Part shown: one piece after another, positions 49,168 to 58,173 of the stretch
Layout of the letters: each line of letters begins with the position of its first letter
Numbering within the stretch: position 1 is the stretch's first letter
Source of the DNA: Bacillota bacterium
GTDB taxonomy: Bacteria; Bacillota; Proteinivoracia; UBA4975
Reading direction: 5' to 3'
Length of the DNA stretch: 64,000 nt
NCBI GenBank assembly: GCA_012523545.1
Contig: JAAYIH010000046.1
Coordinates: 1 to 64,000, forward strand
Translations under genes and position numbers: made by a program
Notes under the pieces: model-generated
The model's input: the letters and a program-made list of their open reading frames with translations, nothing else
What the model was told of the DNA's origin: nothing
The model's database searches: none

Positions 49168-50613
49168 TCATCCCGAAAGCAGCGCGAGAATGTTCCTGGC
49201 TGCCCACACCCCCGAAGCGCTGGCCTGGGCCAGGCCCCGGGTAATGCCGGCGCCGTCGCCGCCGCAGAAAAGGCCCCGAATTTCCGTCTCCAGGCGTTCA
49301 GTCAGCATGGGCCGCGCCGAGTAGAATTTGGCCTCGACGCCGTAGCACAGCGTGTGTTCCGAAGCTATCCCCGGCGTCACCTTGTCCAGGGCGCAGATCA
49401 TTTCCAGAATGCTCTTCATGGTGTTGTAGGGCAAAACAAGCCCCAAATCCCCGGGCACGGCTTCCTTGAGGGTGGGCTCGATAAAGCTTTCCCGGATGCG
49501 CTTTTCGGTGGAGCGCCTGCCCCGCATGATGTCGCCGAACTTCTGGATGATGACCCCGCCGTTGGTAAGGTCATTGGCCCGGCGACAGATCTCCCGGGCA
49601 TATTCGTTGGGCTTGTTGAAAGGCTCGGTGAATTTGTGGGAAACCAGCAAAGCGAAATTGGTATTGCCGGAGCCCAGGCCGGGGTCATTGTAAGCATGCC
49701 CGTTGACGGCAATGACGCCGCTGTGATTCTCAATGACCACGTGGCCCGAGGGATTGCTGCAAAAGGTCCTGACCTGGGTGCCCACCGAGGTGTTGTACAA
49801 AAACTTGCCCTCGTAGAGGTGCTCGTTGATTTCCCGCATGACGATGTCAGAAGTCTCGACCCGGACTCCCACATCCACCTGGTTGTTGACCATGTGCAGG
49901 CCCCGCGCTGCCAGGATTTCCGTCAACCAGCCGGAACCGTCCCGGCCCGGCGCAATGAACACGCACTTGCTTTCGATTTCCCGGCCGTCCTTCAGGACAA
50001 CGCCCTTTACGCGCAAGGGGTCCTTTCCCTCGGTGACTATATCCTGCACCTCGGCGCCGAAGAGCATGTCAATTCTGGTCGCCAGGTGCTCGTAAATGGA
50101 CTTGAGAATACGCATGTTCTCTTCGGTACCCAGATGACGTACCCTGGCCCGGAGCAGCTTCAGGCCCGCCGCCCAGGCCCTGGATTCAATTTTCCGCACC
50201 GCCTCGGTATCCGGATCGGTGAGGACGTTGGTGGCGCCGTGCTTGAGGTTAATGTCGTCGACGTAGCGGATTAAGCTCTCCACCTGGGAAGGGCGGAGGT
50301 AATCGGTGAGCCAGCCCCCGAACTCGGTGGTTATGTTGAACTTGCCGTCGCTCCAGGCGCCAGCCCCGCCGAAGCCGTTGGTCACCGAGCAGGCGGGGAG
50401 ACAGCCGGGGAACTGGTTGCCCTTGGGCCGGGGACACAGCTTTATCTTTCCTTCCAGAACAGGACAGTTGCGATGGTATATGTCATTGCCCTTGTCAATC
50501 ATCAGTATCCTGATCTGCGGCGCCCGCAGGTTCAATTCATAGCAGGCAAAAATGCCGGCAGGGCCGGCGCCGACCACTACGACATCGTACTTGGCCATTG
50601 CCATCATCCCCAT
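49168..50613 (-). CDS. FAD-dependent oxidoreductase (COG2509-type), 481 aa
   Basis: The nucleotide-binding fold starts at VVVVGAGPAGIFACYEL (GxGxxG) and ends with GLFCGGDGAGITRGLAQASASGVWAARNI. The middle has CPVLEGKIKLCPRPKGNQFPGCLPACSVTNGFGGAGAWSDGK, typical of this family, with cysteines that may be redox-active. The physiological substrate is unknown. The ATG at 50613 is used; the frame extends further but without a ribosome site. It is divergent from the YwaF-type gene. Confidence 0.85.
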   Translation of the reverse strand: MGMMAMAKYDVVVVGAGPAGIFACYELNLRAPQIRILMIDKGNDIYHRNCPVLEGKIKLCPRPKGNQFPGCLPACSVTNGFGGAGAWSDGKFNITTEFGGWLTDYLRPSQVESLIRYVDDINLKHGATNVLTDPDTEAVRKIESRAWAAGLKLLRARVRHLGTEENMRILKSIYEHLATRIDMLFGAEVQDIVTEGKDPLRVKGVVLKDGREIESKCVFIAPGRDGSGWLTEILAARGLHMVNNQVDVGVRVETSDIVMREINEHLYEGKFLYNTSVGTQVRTFCSNPSGHVVIENHSGVIAVNGHAYNDPGLGSGNTNFALLVSHKFTEPFNKPNEYAREICRRANDLTNGGVIIQKFGDIMRGRRSTEKRIRESFIEPTLKEAVPGDLGLVLPYNTMKSILEMICALDKVTPGIASEHTLCYGVEAKFYSARPMLTERLETEIRGLFCGGDGAGITRGLAQASASGVWAARNILALLSG

Positions 50614-50725
50614 ATAATTTTTCCTGCCTCCATTATACCACAGCGGCGCGCAGCGCTTTTCCCAAACGGCCTGCCCGAACGGTGTGATATAATTGGGAGT
50701 ACCAACGGGAAAGGGTGATACATAA

Positions 50726-51514
50726 TTGACAGTCAAGTTTAAGATGTGGAGTCCTTTTCACTACTTTATGATAATCTTCCCCTTTGTCCTCGCCCTCATA
50801 TTATATTTCTTCACCAAGGACAAGGCGGAGAAAACCCACAGAAGGGTAACCGTCGTCCTGTCCATAGTCATGATTGCCGTGCTGATTATGCGAAACACAT
50901 ATATCTGGGTCAACAAAGGCGGCCCCAACCCCGAGGTCTTTCCCTTCCAGATCTGCCACTTCGGCAACTTCATGTTCCTCATCGCCCTGCTGGCCAGGGA
51001 CAAGGTATGGGGTACCATTGCCTGGTGCCTCAACTTTCCCGCAGGGCTGGTGTCCGTCATCTTCGCCGACGGCCTGGAAGCCAATTACGCCACCCTGATA
51101 AACCCTCAGGCCATAGCGTACATTGCCGGGCACATGCTCATCGTCACCACGGGGCTGTACATGCTGCTGACGGGCCTCATAAGGATTGACCGCCGCTCGC
51201 TGCTCAAGATGTACGGGCTGGCCGGTCTGGGTTACGTTCTCTCGGTGCTGGTCAACAACTGGTTCAACAAGCTCTTTGCCCACACCGGCGTCGACGCCAA
51301 CTACTTTTACTCCTACAAACCCGAAGCCGGCACTCCCCTGGAGACGATGTTCAACATGGGGACAAGCTACACCATCGCCGGCATCACCTTTAACCCCGTT
51401 TACCTCCTCCTGGTGGCAGCTGTGGCGGCAGTACTGTTCATGGTGATGTACGGCTTTTACACACTGGCCGAGCCCGCCCGGCCCAGGAAGTACACAGTAA
51501 AGGCAAAAGCCTGA
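50726..51514 (+). CDS. YwaF-family integral membrane protein, 262 aa
   Basis: Seven or eight helices, starting FHYFMIIFPFVLALILYFF. The motif FPFQICHFGNFMFLIALL and the long final part match the YwaF/TMEM164-like family (TIGR02206). Function is unknown; human TMEM164 is an acyltransferase, so lipid remodelling is conceivable. The start is TTG at 50726 after AAGGGTGAT. It is convergent with the RluA-type gene. Confidence 0.85.
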   Translation: MTVKFKMWSPFHYFMIIFPFVLALILYFFTKDKAEKTHRRVTVVLSIVMIAVLIMRNTYIWVNKGGPNPEVFPFQICHFGNFMFLIALLARDKVWGTIAWCLNFPAGLVSVIFADGLEANYATLINPQAIAYIAGHMLIVTTGLYMLLTGLIRIDRRSLLKMYGLAGLGYVLSVLVNNWFNKLFAHTGVDANYFYSYKPEAGTPLETMFNMGTSYTIAGITFNPVYLLLVAAVAAVLFMVMYGFYTLAEPARPRKYTVKAKA

Positions 51515-51525
51515 AGCCCGGAAAC

Positions 51526-52194
51526 CTATCTGGGCAAAAGCAGGCTCCACGGGTGGACGTCCCGGGGCCAGAGGGTAAATGTCATACGCTCCCGGCGGGT
51601 GGGGTGCAGGCAGGAAATTTGATGGCAAAACAATGCCAGTTGCTGCCCCGGCGTGTTGACGGCGGCCCCGTACTTCTGGTCTCCGTACAGGGGATGGCCG
51701 ATGGCGGCAAACTGGACGCGGACCTGATGGGGGCGGCCGGTGACCAGGTTGACCTCCACCAGGCTGAGGCCGTCGGCTGAACGCAGGCGCCGGTATTCCA
51801 GCACGGCCTCCTTCCCCTCCCCCCGGCCCGCCACGGCGACGGTGTTGGTGCGCGCGTCCTTGACCAGGTAGTGCACCAGGCGGTCCGCTGCTTTGGGCCG
51901 GCCGTGCACCACGGCCAGGTACAGCTTTTCCAGTTCCCGGTTGCGCACCTGCTCCGACAGGCGCGCCGCCGCCTTGGAGGTCTTGGCCAGGATCATCACC
52001 CCGCCCACCGGCCTGTCCAGCCGATGCACCAGGCCCAGGTAGACGTTGCCGGGCTTGTTGTAGCGGACCTTTAAATCCTGTTTGAGGATGGAGAGCAAGT
52101 CCCTGTCCCCGGTCCTGTCCGCCTGGGTAAGGAGATTTACCGGCTTGTTGACCACCAGCAGGTGGTTGTCTTCGTAGATAATCGGTATTTCCAT
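51526..52194 (-). CDS. RluA-family pseudouridine synthase, 222 aa
   Basis: The catalytic motif HRLDRPVGG with the nucleophilic aspartate is present, together with IYEDNHLLVVNKP at the start and VTGRPHQVRVQFAAIGHPLYGDQKYG at the end. It has no N-terminal S4 domain, so it resembles the short RluA/TruC forms. It isomerises uridines in rRNA or tRNA; the site is unknown. The ATG at 52194 gives the family N-terminus. Confidence 0.92.
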   Translation of the reverse strand: MEIPIIYEDNHLLVVNKPVNLLTQADRTGDRDLLSILKQDLKVRYNKPGNVYLGLVHRLDRPVGGVMILAKTSKAAARLSEQVRNRELEKLYLAVVHGRPKAADRLVHYLVKDARTNTVAVAGRGEGKEAVLEYRRLRSADGLSLVEVNLVTGRPHQVRVQFAAIGHPLYGDQKYGAAVNTPGQQLALFCHQISCLHPTRRERMTFTLWPRDVHPWSLLLPR

Positions 52195-52405
52195 TGCCTT
52201 CCCCTCTTTCCGGATATTGCCGGGGATCCCCCTGCCGCGCGCAAGGGGGTTTTCTTTTTGTCTGCGCCACTGCGCCGCCTCTATTTTACCAAAACCCGGG
52301 CACAAAACCGAATGGTCCGCCTCAAGGCTGGCAAAAATTGTCCCTGGCTGAAATTATGTAAACATGGTAACATAATCCGTATACTACAGCACAAGGGTGG
52401 ATTGC

Positions 52406-53509
52406 ATGACAAAACATACGCGGCTCATTTCCATGCTGGTAATTTTTTTGGTCTTCGTTATTGGGACAAGCCTTGCCTGGCGCAGCATATGCGTGCAAAA
52501 GAATACCAGTGCAGAGGTCCCGGAAGCCGCCGGACCCATGGAAACCAGCGGCGCTGAATACTCCGCCGCCGAAGCTGAACCGGACCCCCCGCCTGTTGCA
52601 GAGGAAAGCCGGGAAAATGATGAACAGCAAGCTGCCGCCGCGGCGCCGGACAGCCGGGACGTAAGAGCCAAACAGTCCCCCGCCGCCCCGGAGAAAAAAG
52701 AGAAAGCTGCGCCCGCCCCGGCAGCGCCCCCACCGCAGCCGAAAGCAACTTCAATGGTCACAGTAACCGTCGACGGACTCAATGTCCGGCCCGCCCCTTC
52801 CACCGCCAACCAGCCCATCGGCGTGCTCATGCGCGGGCAAAGGGTGGAAGTGCTGGAAAAGGAAGGCAACTGGCTTAAAGTGAAACTGGCCGACGGCACC
52901 ACAGCCTGGATTGCCGCCGCCTATACCGTTCCGTACATCCCCGGCAGCTCCGGCGGCAAGCTGGCAGGCCGGGTTATAGCAATCGACCCCGGCCACGGCG
53001 GGAGCGACCCCGGCGCGGTGGGCGTAACCGGTCTGCCGGAAAAAGAAGTGGTGTTGGACGTGGCCCTGCGCCTGGCCCAAAAGCTCCGCGCCCAGGGAGC
53101 CCAGGTCGTCATGACCCGGGACAGCGACGTCTTTATTCCGCTGGGACAGCGGGTGGCCATTGCCGAGGCCGCCGGCGCTGAAATCTACGTCAGCGTGCAC
53201 GCCAACGCCCATCCCAGCCCCGCCATTGGCGGCACCGAAACCTATTATTATCCGTACAAGGGATCTGCAGCGGCATCCTCCCGCCTGGCCGACAGCCTGC
53301 AAAGGGAGCTGGCCGGCGCCCTGGGCCTGCGGGACATCGGGGTCAAAACCGCCGACTTCCTGGTCATCAGGCAAACTTCCATGCCCTCGGCACTGGTGGA
53401 GTTGGGTTTCCTGTCCAACGCCGGCGAAGAAGCTCTTTTGCGCACCCCGGAATTTCGCCAAAAGGCCGCCGATGCCCTGGCCCGCGCCGTGCAGGAGTAC
53501 CTCAAGTAG
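52406..53509 (+). CDS. N-acetylmuramoyl-L-alanine amidase with SH3 domain, 367 aa
   Basis: A signal anchor (ISMLVIFLVFVIGTSLAW) is followed by about 80 residues of acidic, proline- and alanine-rich linker, an SH3b wall-binding domain (VTVDGLNVRPAPSTANQPIGVL...TTAWIAAAY) and an Amidase_3 domain. Zinc ligands and the catalytic glutamates are in IDPGHGGSDPGA, EKEVVLD, SVHANAH and SALVELGFLSN. It cuts stem peptides from glycan strands during wall turnover, cell separation or spore processes. The ATG at 52406 follows AGGGTGG. Confidence 0.94.
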   Translation: MTKHTRLISMLVIFLVFVIGTSLAWRSICVQKNTSAEVPEAAGPMETSGAEYSAAEAEPDPPPVAEESRENDEQQAAAAAPDSRDVRAKQSPAAPEKKEKAAPAPAAPPPQPKATSMVTVTVDGLNVRPAPSTANQPIGVLMRGQRVEVLEKEGNWLKVKLADGTTAWIAAAYTVPYIPGSSGGKLAGRVIAIDPGHGGSDPGAVGVTGLPEKEVVLDVALRLAQKLRAQGAQVVMTRDSDVFIPLGQRVAIAEAAGAEIYVSVHANAHPSPAIGGTETYYYPYKGSAAASSRLADSLQRELAGALGLRDIGVKTADFLVIRQTSMPSALVELGFLSNAGEEALLRTPEFRQKAADALARAVQEYLK

Positions 53510-53526
53510 CGCAATGACAAAAGATT

Positions 53527-53554
53527 AACCCCGGGAGGCAAAGCTCCAGGGGTT
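53527..53554 (+). terminator. Terminator of the amidase gene
   Basis: AACCCC and GGGGTT flank GGAG...CTCC with one mismatch; TTTGCTTT follows. Confidence 0.7.
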
Positions 53555-53559
53555 TTGCT

Positions 53560-53706
53560 TTACATAGTTTCAATGCGCAGGGCGTCGACGATGTTTTCCT
53601 TGCCAATCCGTGCGCTGGCATAGAACATAGTGGCAAATACCACCGCCAGCACCGCGGCGCTCGCGGTGACAAAGTCCTTTTTAATGCTCGATCCCCCGGC
53701 GCGCAT
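53560..53706 (-). CDS. 48-aa single-pass membrane peptide coupled to cobO
   Basis: AGGGG is five bases before the ATG at 53706, inside the end of cobO. The product begins MRAGGSSIKKDF and has one helix VTASAAVLAVVFATMFYASARI, then GKENIVDALRIETM. It overlaps cobO by 26 bases, which suggests translational coupling. I do not recognise the family. Given its place it could be a small factor linked to cobalamin enzymes, but this is inference. Confidence 0.5.
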   Translation of the reverse strand: MRAGGSSIKKDFVTASAAVLAVVFATMFYASARIGKENIVDALRIETM

Positions 53707-54268
53707 CGACGCCCCTGGCATAATAGTGCTTGACCTCCCGCATCTCGGTGACCAGGTCGGCCTTTTCAATCAGTTCCGGCGGGGCGCCCCGCCCCGTCAG
53801 CACCAACTCCACCCCGGGCGCCTTGCCGTCGATGAGGGCGCAGACGTCCTCCCACTGGACCAGGCCGAAATGCAGCGCCACCACCAGTTCGTCCAAAATG
53901 ACCACCTGGTACTGGCCGCTGCTGACGGCGGCCCGGGCCATTTCCAGCCCCTTTTTCATCAGTTCGACGTATTCCCGGGGAGGCTGCCCCGGCGGAAAGA
54001 TGACGGCCTGTTGCCGCCATTTTTCCAGCTCCTCCTCGGGCACCGTCCCCTCCTTAACGACAAAGAAAGGCTTGCCCAGGGCCTCCACCGTGAGATTGGG
54101 GGAAAGCTGGAGTAAGATCTTGTGTTCGCTGTAGCTTTTGGTCTTCATAAACTGCAGGAACAGCACCTTCTTCCCGGCGCCCACGGCCCTGAGCGCCAAA
54201 CCGATGGCCGCCGTGGTCTTGCCCTTGCCGTTGCCGGTGTAAACCTGCACGTAGCCCTTAAAACCCAT
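53681..54268 (-). CDS. cobO: Cob(I)yrinic acid a,c-diamide adenosyltransferase, 195 aa
   Basis: This enzyme puts the adenosyl group on cobalt in cobalamin synthesis. The P-loop YTGNGKGKTTAAIGLALRA is the CobA/CobO hallmark, followed by VVILDELVVALHFGLV and LVLTGRGAPPELIEKADLVTEM. AGGAG is placed before the ATG at 54268; a TTG two codons upstream is ignored. No other cobalamin genes and no cobalamin riboswitch are visible nearby. Confidence 0.95.
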   Translation of the reverse strand: MGFKGYVQVYTGNGKGKTTAAIGLALRAVGAGKKVLFLQFMKTKSYSEHKILLQLSPNLTVEALGKPFFVVKEGTVPEEELEKWRQQAVIFPPGQPPREYVELMKKGLEMARAAVSSGQYQVVILDELVVALHFGLVQWEDVCALIDGKAPGVELVLTGRGAPPELIEKADLVTEMREVKHYYARGVDARRGIEH

Positions 54269-54478
54269 GCGCAATCTCCTTTTCCTCTGAATTCTGTGCC
54301 TGTATTCTCTAAATTATATCATGAGCATGGCTTGCAGGCTAACGCCGCGACCAGGCGTCCCTTCTCATCTGCTTGTCCCCTGCCCAGACCCAATATAATG
54401 CTGCGCCCTTAAGTTAGCCATTGGAAACCCTGTCCTATAATTTAGGCGTTGCCCGTTTAACCCAACGCCTTGCCGCTC
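54269..54478. other. Intergenic stretch, 210 bases
   Basis: It holds one hairpin, GGCGTTG-CCCGTTTAACC-CAACGCC (54443-54468), which can terminate the minus-strand gene at 54479. I see no other gene or regulatory RNA. Confidence 0.5.
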
Positions 54479-55042
54479 TTAACGGATATGAAACTGGGCG
54501 ATTATCCCCCGGGACATTTCATCAGCCATCATCAGGGATTGCAGCTCAATTTCATCATACACGGACACGCTGACCTGATAATCGCCCCTCAGCATGGTAA
54601 CCGCCTCCTCCAGGACGAGATCCAAATGGGCAAACATCATCCTCTGCCATAATCTGCGCGACCAGAAAGGGTTAATGCTGCTCAAAAAATCCGCTATTGC
54701 TTCGGCATTGGCATACCAAAGCCTCTTGGCTTCTTGGGCGGCTTCTTCATCGCCCTCTTTGGAGGCGGTAATAATATCGGCGGCAAGCAGAAGATGTTCC
54801 TGCAGCAGTTCGCGGAATTGAGCTGCAGTTCTCCTGCCGTAAAAAGGGCTCAGGCCCATTTCAAAGTCCTCGGGATTGCGCAGCAATCTGGCTACCACCG
54901 GCTCCACATCCGGCAAAGCAAAGACCAGGCTGGAGATGGTTGCCCTGGTCCATACATCGTGTTGCTCCCATAACAAGCGAAAAGTATTCATCAATTCTAA
55001 TTGGGCCCTGGTAATTTTGTCCGGAAAGTTCTCTGGATTCAT
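54479..55042 (-). CDS. Helical conserved-type protein of unknown function, 187 aa
   Basis: The sequence is almost entirely helix-forming and acidic/leucine-rich: ITRAQLELMNTFRLLWEQHDVWTRATISSLVFALPD, then HLLLAADIITASKEGDEEAAQEAKRLWYANAEAIADFLSSINPFWSRRLWQRMMFAHLDLVLEEAV. The periodic helices and the WEQH...W pattern suggest a four-helix-type metal- or ligand-binding bundle. I do not recognise the family. AAAAGGGGAGGTG precedes the ATG, so it is well translated. Confidence 0.75.
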   Translation of the reverse strand: MNPENFPDKITRAQLELMNTFRLLWEQHDVWTRATISSLVFALPDVEPVVARLLRNPEDFEMGLSPFYGRRTAAQFRELLQEHLLLAADIITASKEGDEEAAQEAKRLWYANAEAIADFLSSINPFWSRRLWQRMMFAHLDLVLEEAVTMLRGDYQVSVSVYDEIELQSLMMADEMSRGIIAQFHIR

Positions 55043-55156
55043 TCTTTCACCTCCCCTTTTTCAGTATATGGCCCCAGGGCCCGAACCGGGTAAAACCAGA
55101 CTCTGTGCATTCCCCCCAAGACAAATGGCCAGGGGGCCTCCCCTGGCCATGCTACC

Positions 55157-55948
55157 TTATTCCTTTGTGCATATATTCCACATGTGGTTGAGGGGCCCGC
55201 TGCCCTGCCCCAAGTCCAGCATGGCCTTCAGGGCGCCGGTTATATACTCCTTGGCCCGCCCGATGGATGTTTCCAGGTCCATGCCTTTGGCGAGGTTGGA
55301 AGCGATGGCGCTGGACAACGTGCAGCCGGTGCCGTGGGTATTGGGATTGTCTACCCGCTCGCCGTAAAACCAGCGGTACAAGCCGTCGCGGTAGAGCAAG
55401 TCGTTGGCGTCGTTGATGTTGTGGCCGCCTTTGCACAGTACCGCACACCCGTATTCGCTGCTGATAATCCTGGCAGCGGTGAGCATGTCGTCGGGACCGG
55501 CAATGGTCATGCCGGCCAGCACCGAAGCCTCCGGGATGTTGGGGGTAATCAGGGTCGCCAGCCCAAACAGGCGACTTCTCAGGGTTTCCACTGCATCGTC
55601 CCGCAACAGCCTGGATCCGCTTTCGGATACCATCACCGGGTCCACCACGATGTTTTTGGCTTTGTAAAACTCCAGGCGCTCGGCAATGGTTTCAATCAGC
55701 CCGGCCGAGGCCACCATGCCAATTTTTACCGCGTCGGGGTAAATGTCGGTGAAAATGCTGTCCAGTTGCCGGGCCAGGAACTCAGGGGTTACTTCCATGA
55801 TTCCGGTAACGCCGGTGGTATTTTGGGCGGTGAGGGCGGTGACGGCGCTCATGGCATATACGCCGTGGACAGTCATGGTCTTGATGTCCGCCTGAATGCC
55901 GGCGCCGCCGCTGGAATCGCTGCCTGCAATGGTCAATACCGTTTTCAT
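55157..55948 (-). CDS. thiD: Hydroxymethylpyrimidine kinase / HMP-phosphate kinase, 263 aa
   Basis: Phosphorylates HMP twice to give HMP pyrophosphate for thiamine. The ribokinase-fold motifs are present: TIAGSDSSGGAGIQADIKT, DPVMVSESG and the anion hole NTHGTGCTLSSAIASNLA. The ATG at 55948 gives the family start MKTVLTIAGSDS. It follows the HAD gene by nine bases and ends the operon. Confidence 0.96.
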   Translation of the reverse strand: MKTVLTIAGSDSSGGAGIQADIKTMTVHGVYAMSAVTALTAQNTTGVTGIMEVTPEFLARQLDSIFTDIYPDAVKIGMVASAGLIETIAERLEFYKAKNIVVDPVMVSESGSRLLRDDAVETLRSRLFGLATLITPNIPEASVLAGMTIAGPDDMLTAARIISSEYGCAVLCKGGHNINDANDLLYRDGLYRWFYGERVDNPNTHGTGCTLSSAIASNLAKGMDLETSIGRAKEYITGALKAMLDLGQGSGPLNHMWNICTKE

Positions 55949-55956
55949 CTGCCGCT

Positions 55957-56640
55957 TCACTCCTTTTCCCTGCGCCGCAGGGCGCCGGCGCAGGCAATCT
56001 TCTGCAAAACATCTGCGTCCAGCCTGCACAGCCAGACGTCGCTGACTTCCTTTATCCGTTGCCAATGGTCCTTGCTGGAATAATCGAAGACCCCCACCGC
56101 CCTGAAGCCCGCCCTTTTCGCCGTTTCGATGGCATGCAGGGCGTCCTCAAAGACCCAGGTGCGTTCCGGCGGCGTCCCCATGTATTCCGCCGCCGCCAGA
56201 AAGATGTCCGGCTTATCTTTGCCGGCGCCAACTTCTGTGCAGGTAAAGATCCGGGAAAAATAGCCGAGGGCTTCCAGCCTGGCCAGGGCTTTTTCCACCA
56301 GTTCGCGGGCGCTGGAAGTGGCCGCCGTAATTTTGATGCCCGCCTGCTTAAAAGCGGCCAGGCACTGGACGGCGCCTTCCTTCAACCGGACCTGGCGGGC
56401 GTAAAAATCCGTTATGGTCTCCACAATACCCGCCTGGATTGCGGCGGCGTCCATGTCCAGGTTGTACTTTTCCCTTAAATATTCGGCCCCTTCCGCCAGG
56501 GTCATGGCAAACATGGTCTTGCTCAGGCCCGGTTCGGCCGCCACGCCGATGCGGTTCAGGAACATTTCGGCGGCATTTTCCCAGATGGGCATGGAGTCCA
56601 GTATCGTCCCGTCCAGGTCAAATATTGCCCCGGCAATCAT
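55957..56640 (-). CDS. HAD-family phosphatase in the thiamine operon, 227 aa
   Basis: Catalytic motif I is IFDLDGTILDSMPIW, motif II TAATSS, and motif IV VFEDALHAIETAKRAGFRAVGVFD. The cap is a small alpha-helical domain, as in beta-phosphoglucomutase/GS1-like enzymes. Start and thiE stop overlap (ATGA). Its place suggests thiamine monophosphate, HMP phosphate or thiazole phosphate hydrolysis; sequence alone does not decide. Confidence 0.88.
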   Translation of the reverse strand: MIAGAIFDLDGTILDSMPIWENAAEMFLNRIGVAAEPGLSKTMFAMTLAEGAEYLREKYNLDMDAAAIQAGIVETITDFYARQVRLKEGAVQCLAAFKQAGIKITAATSSARELVEKALARLEALGYFSRIFTCTEVGAGKDKPDIFLAAAEYMGTPPERTWVFEDALHAIETAKRAGFRAVGVFDYSSKDHWQRIKEVSDVWLCRLDADVLQKIACAGALRRREKE

Positions 56641-57278
56641 TGCCCCACCATCTCTTCGGCCAGTTTGCGCAGCGTCGCCGCCGCTTCACGGATATCGGGC
56701 TGGGCAAAGATGGCGCTGATGACGGCAATGCCGCTGATGCCGGTACCCGCCAGCTGCAGGACATTGTCCTTGCTGATGCCGCCGATGGCCACCACCGGTA
56801 TGTTCACCGCAGCGCAGATGCGCTGTAATTCTTCAAGGCTGACGTCCTCGGCATCGGCCTTGGAGCCGGTGGGGAATACCGCGCCTACACCCAGGTAGTC
56901 GGCGCCGTTTTTTTCAGCCAGCACCGCCTGTTCCACCGTCTGGGCGGACACGCCCAGGATTTTGCCGGCGCCGATGAGCCGGCGCACCCGACCGGCCTCC
57001 ATGTCCTTCTGCCCCACGTGCACCCCGTCGGCATCTGCCGCCAGGGCTACATCGACGTTGTCGTTGACGATGAAGGGCACGCCGTACTTGCGGCACACCT
57101 CTTTGATAACCCTGGCCTCTTCCAGGAACAGCTGGGGAGCAAGCTCCTTTTCCCTGAGCTGGATTATGGTAGCGCCGCCCTGCAACGCCTTTTCCACCGC
57201 GGCGGCCAGCGTTTCCCCGCCCAGCCAGGACCGGTCGGTGACGGCATAGAGCAGCAGGTCTCTTTTATCTAATTTCAT
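56637..57278 (-). CDS. thiE: Thiamine-phosphate synthase, 213 aa
   Basis: It joins HMP pyrophosphate with thiazole phosphate. Motifs: LLLYAVTDRSWLGG, ATIIQLREKEL, FIVNDNVDVALAADADGVHVGQKDM, LGVSAQTVEQAV, DYLGVGAVFPTGSKADA and VAIGGISKDNVLQLAGTGISGIAVISAIF. The ATG at 57278 overlaps the end of thiM by 14 bases. Confidence 0.96.
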   Translation of the reverse strand: MKLDKRDLLLYAVTDRSWLGGETLAAAVEKALQGGATIIQLREKELAPQLFLEEARVIKEVCRKYGVPFIVNDNVDVALAADADGVHVGQKDMEAGRVRRLIGAGKILGVSAQTVEQAVLAEKNGADYLGVGAVFPTGSKADAEDVSLEELQRICAAVNIPVVAIGGISKDNVLQLAGTGISGIAVISAIFAQPDIREAAATLRKLAEEMVGQ

Positions 57279-58086
57279 ACTTGGCTCCTTTGGCCAGCGT
57301 GTCGCCGTCCATGCGGAAAATTGCATCGATGAGCCTGTTGCGGTACGTGGAGTTGCCGTCGGTGGGTCCCATGTTTTCCCAGCCGATTTCCCCCGCCAGG
57401 CCCATGGCGCAGACGGCGGCGGCAGCCGCCTCCAGGGGTTTGTCGGGGTTGGCAACCAGGAACGCCGCCAACAGGGCGGTGAGCTGGCAGCCTGTGCCGG
57501 TGATGCGGCCCATTTCCGGCCTGCCGTTCCTGATGACAAAACACCTGTCGCCATCGGAGACCAGGTCGATGGCGCCGGTGACGGCGGCGATGCAGCCCTC
57601 CTTGCGGGCAAATTCCTTGACAAAGGCTATGGCGCCGTCCAGGTTGTCCTCGGTGACGGCATCGGCCACATCGGCGTCGACGCCCTTGGTGCTGCCGGAG
57701 CCAAAGACCAGGGACTTGATCTCGGAAATGTTGCCCCGGACGGCGTCGGGCCGGATTTCCTGCAACAGCCGAATGGCCGTCTCGGTGCGCAGCTTGCTGG
57801 CCCCCGCGCCCACGGGATCCAGCACCACCGGGTGACCCAACTCTTTGGCCTTCCTGCCGGCGGCGAACATGGCGGGGATGGTGTCTTTGTTCAGCGTCCC
57901 GATGTTGATGGCCAATCCGCCGCAAAGGGCTGTGATTTCCTCCACTTCCCCGAGGTCATCGGCCATGATGGGGCTGGCGCCGCAGGCCAGCAATACGTTG
58001 GCGACGTCGTTGACGGTGACGTAGTTGGTAATGTTGTGAACCAGAGGCGACCTGGTGCGGACATTGACAAGGCATTCCTTGAGCAT
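57265..58086 (-). CDS. thiM: Hydroxyethylthiazole kinase, 273 aa
   Basis: This is the salvage kinase for the thiazole moiety. Motifs: SPLVHNITNYVTVNDVANVLLACGASPIMADD, DPVGAGASKLRT, NISEIKSL and the active site MGRITGTGCQLTALLAAFL. Together with thiE and thiD it allows thiamine to be made from imported precursors. GAAAGGGG precedes the ATG at 58086. First gene after the TPP riboswitch. Confidence 0.96.
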   Translation of the reverse strand: MLKECLVNVRTRSPLVHNITNYVTVNDVANVLLACGASPIMADDLGEVEEITALCGGLAINIGTLNKDTIPAMFAAGRKAKELGHPVVLDPVGAGASKLRTETAIRLLQEIRPDAVRGNISEIKSLVFGSGSTKGVDADVADAVTEDNLDGAIAFVKEFARKEGCIAAVTGAIDLVSDGDRCFVIRNGRPEMGRITGTGCQLTALLAAFLVANPDKPLEAAAAAVCAMGLAGEIGWENMGPTDGNSTYRNRLIDAIFRMDGDTLAKGAKYEIR

Positions 58087-58132
58087 GTTTAACCCCTTTC
58101 CCACATATAGTATCCTGTGCATTATAAAAAAA

Positions 58133-58159
58133 CTGCATAATGCCAATAAGCATATGCAG
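58133..58159 (-). terminator. TPP riboswitch terminator
   Basis: Minus-strand CTGCATATGC and GCATTATGCAG arms (one bulge) around TTATTG, followed by seven T. It is the expression platform: TPP binding should favour it. Confidence 0.8.
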
Positions 58160-58173
58160 TACACAAGCCATAT

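Noticed and set aside
52225-52262. Hairpin followed by T-run before the amidase gene
   Set aside because: CCCCCT...AGGGGG with TTTTC would end a plus-strand transcript, but there is no plus-strand gene before it; probably chance or part of the rluA leader.
53681-54478. Cobalamin riboswitch near cobO
   Set aside because: No B12-box-like sequence or large structured leader was found upstream of cobO.
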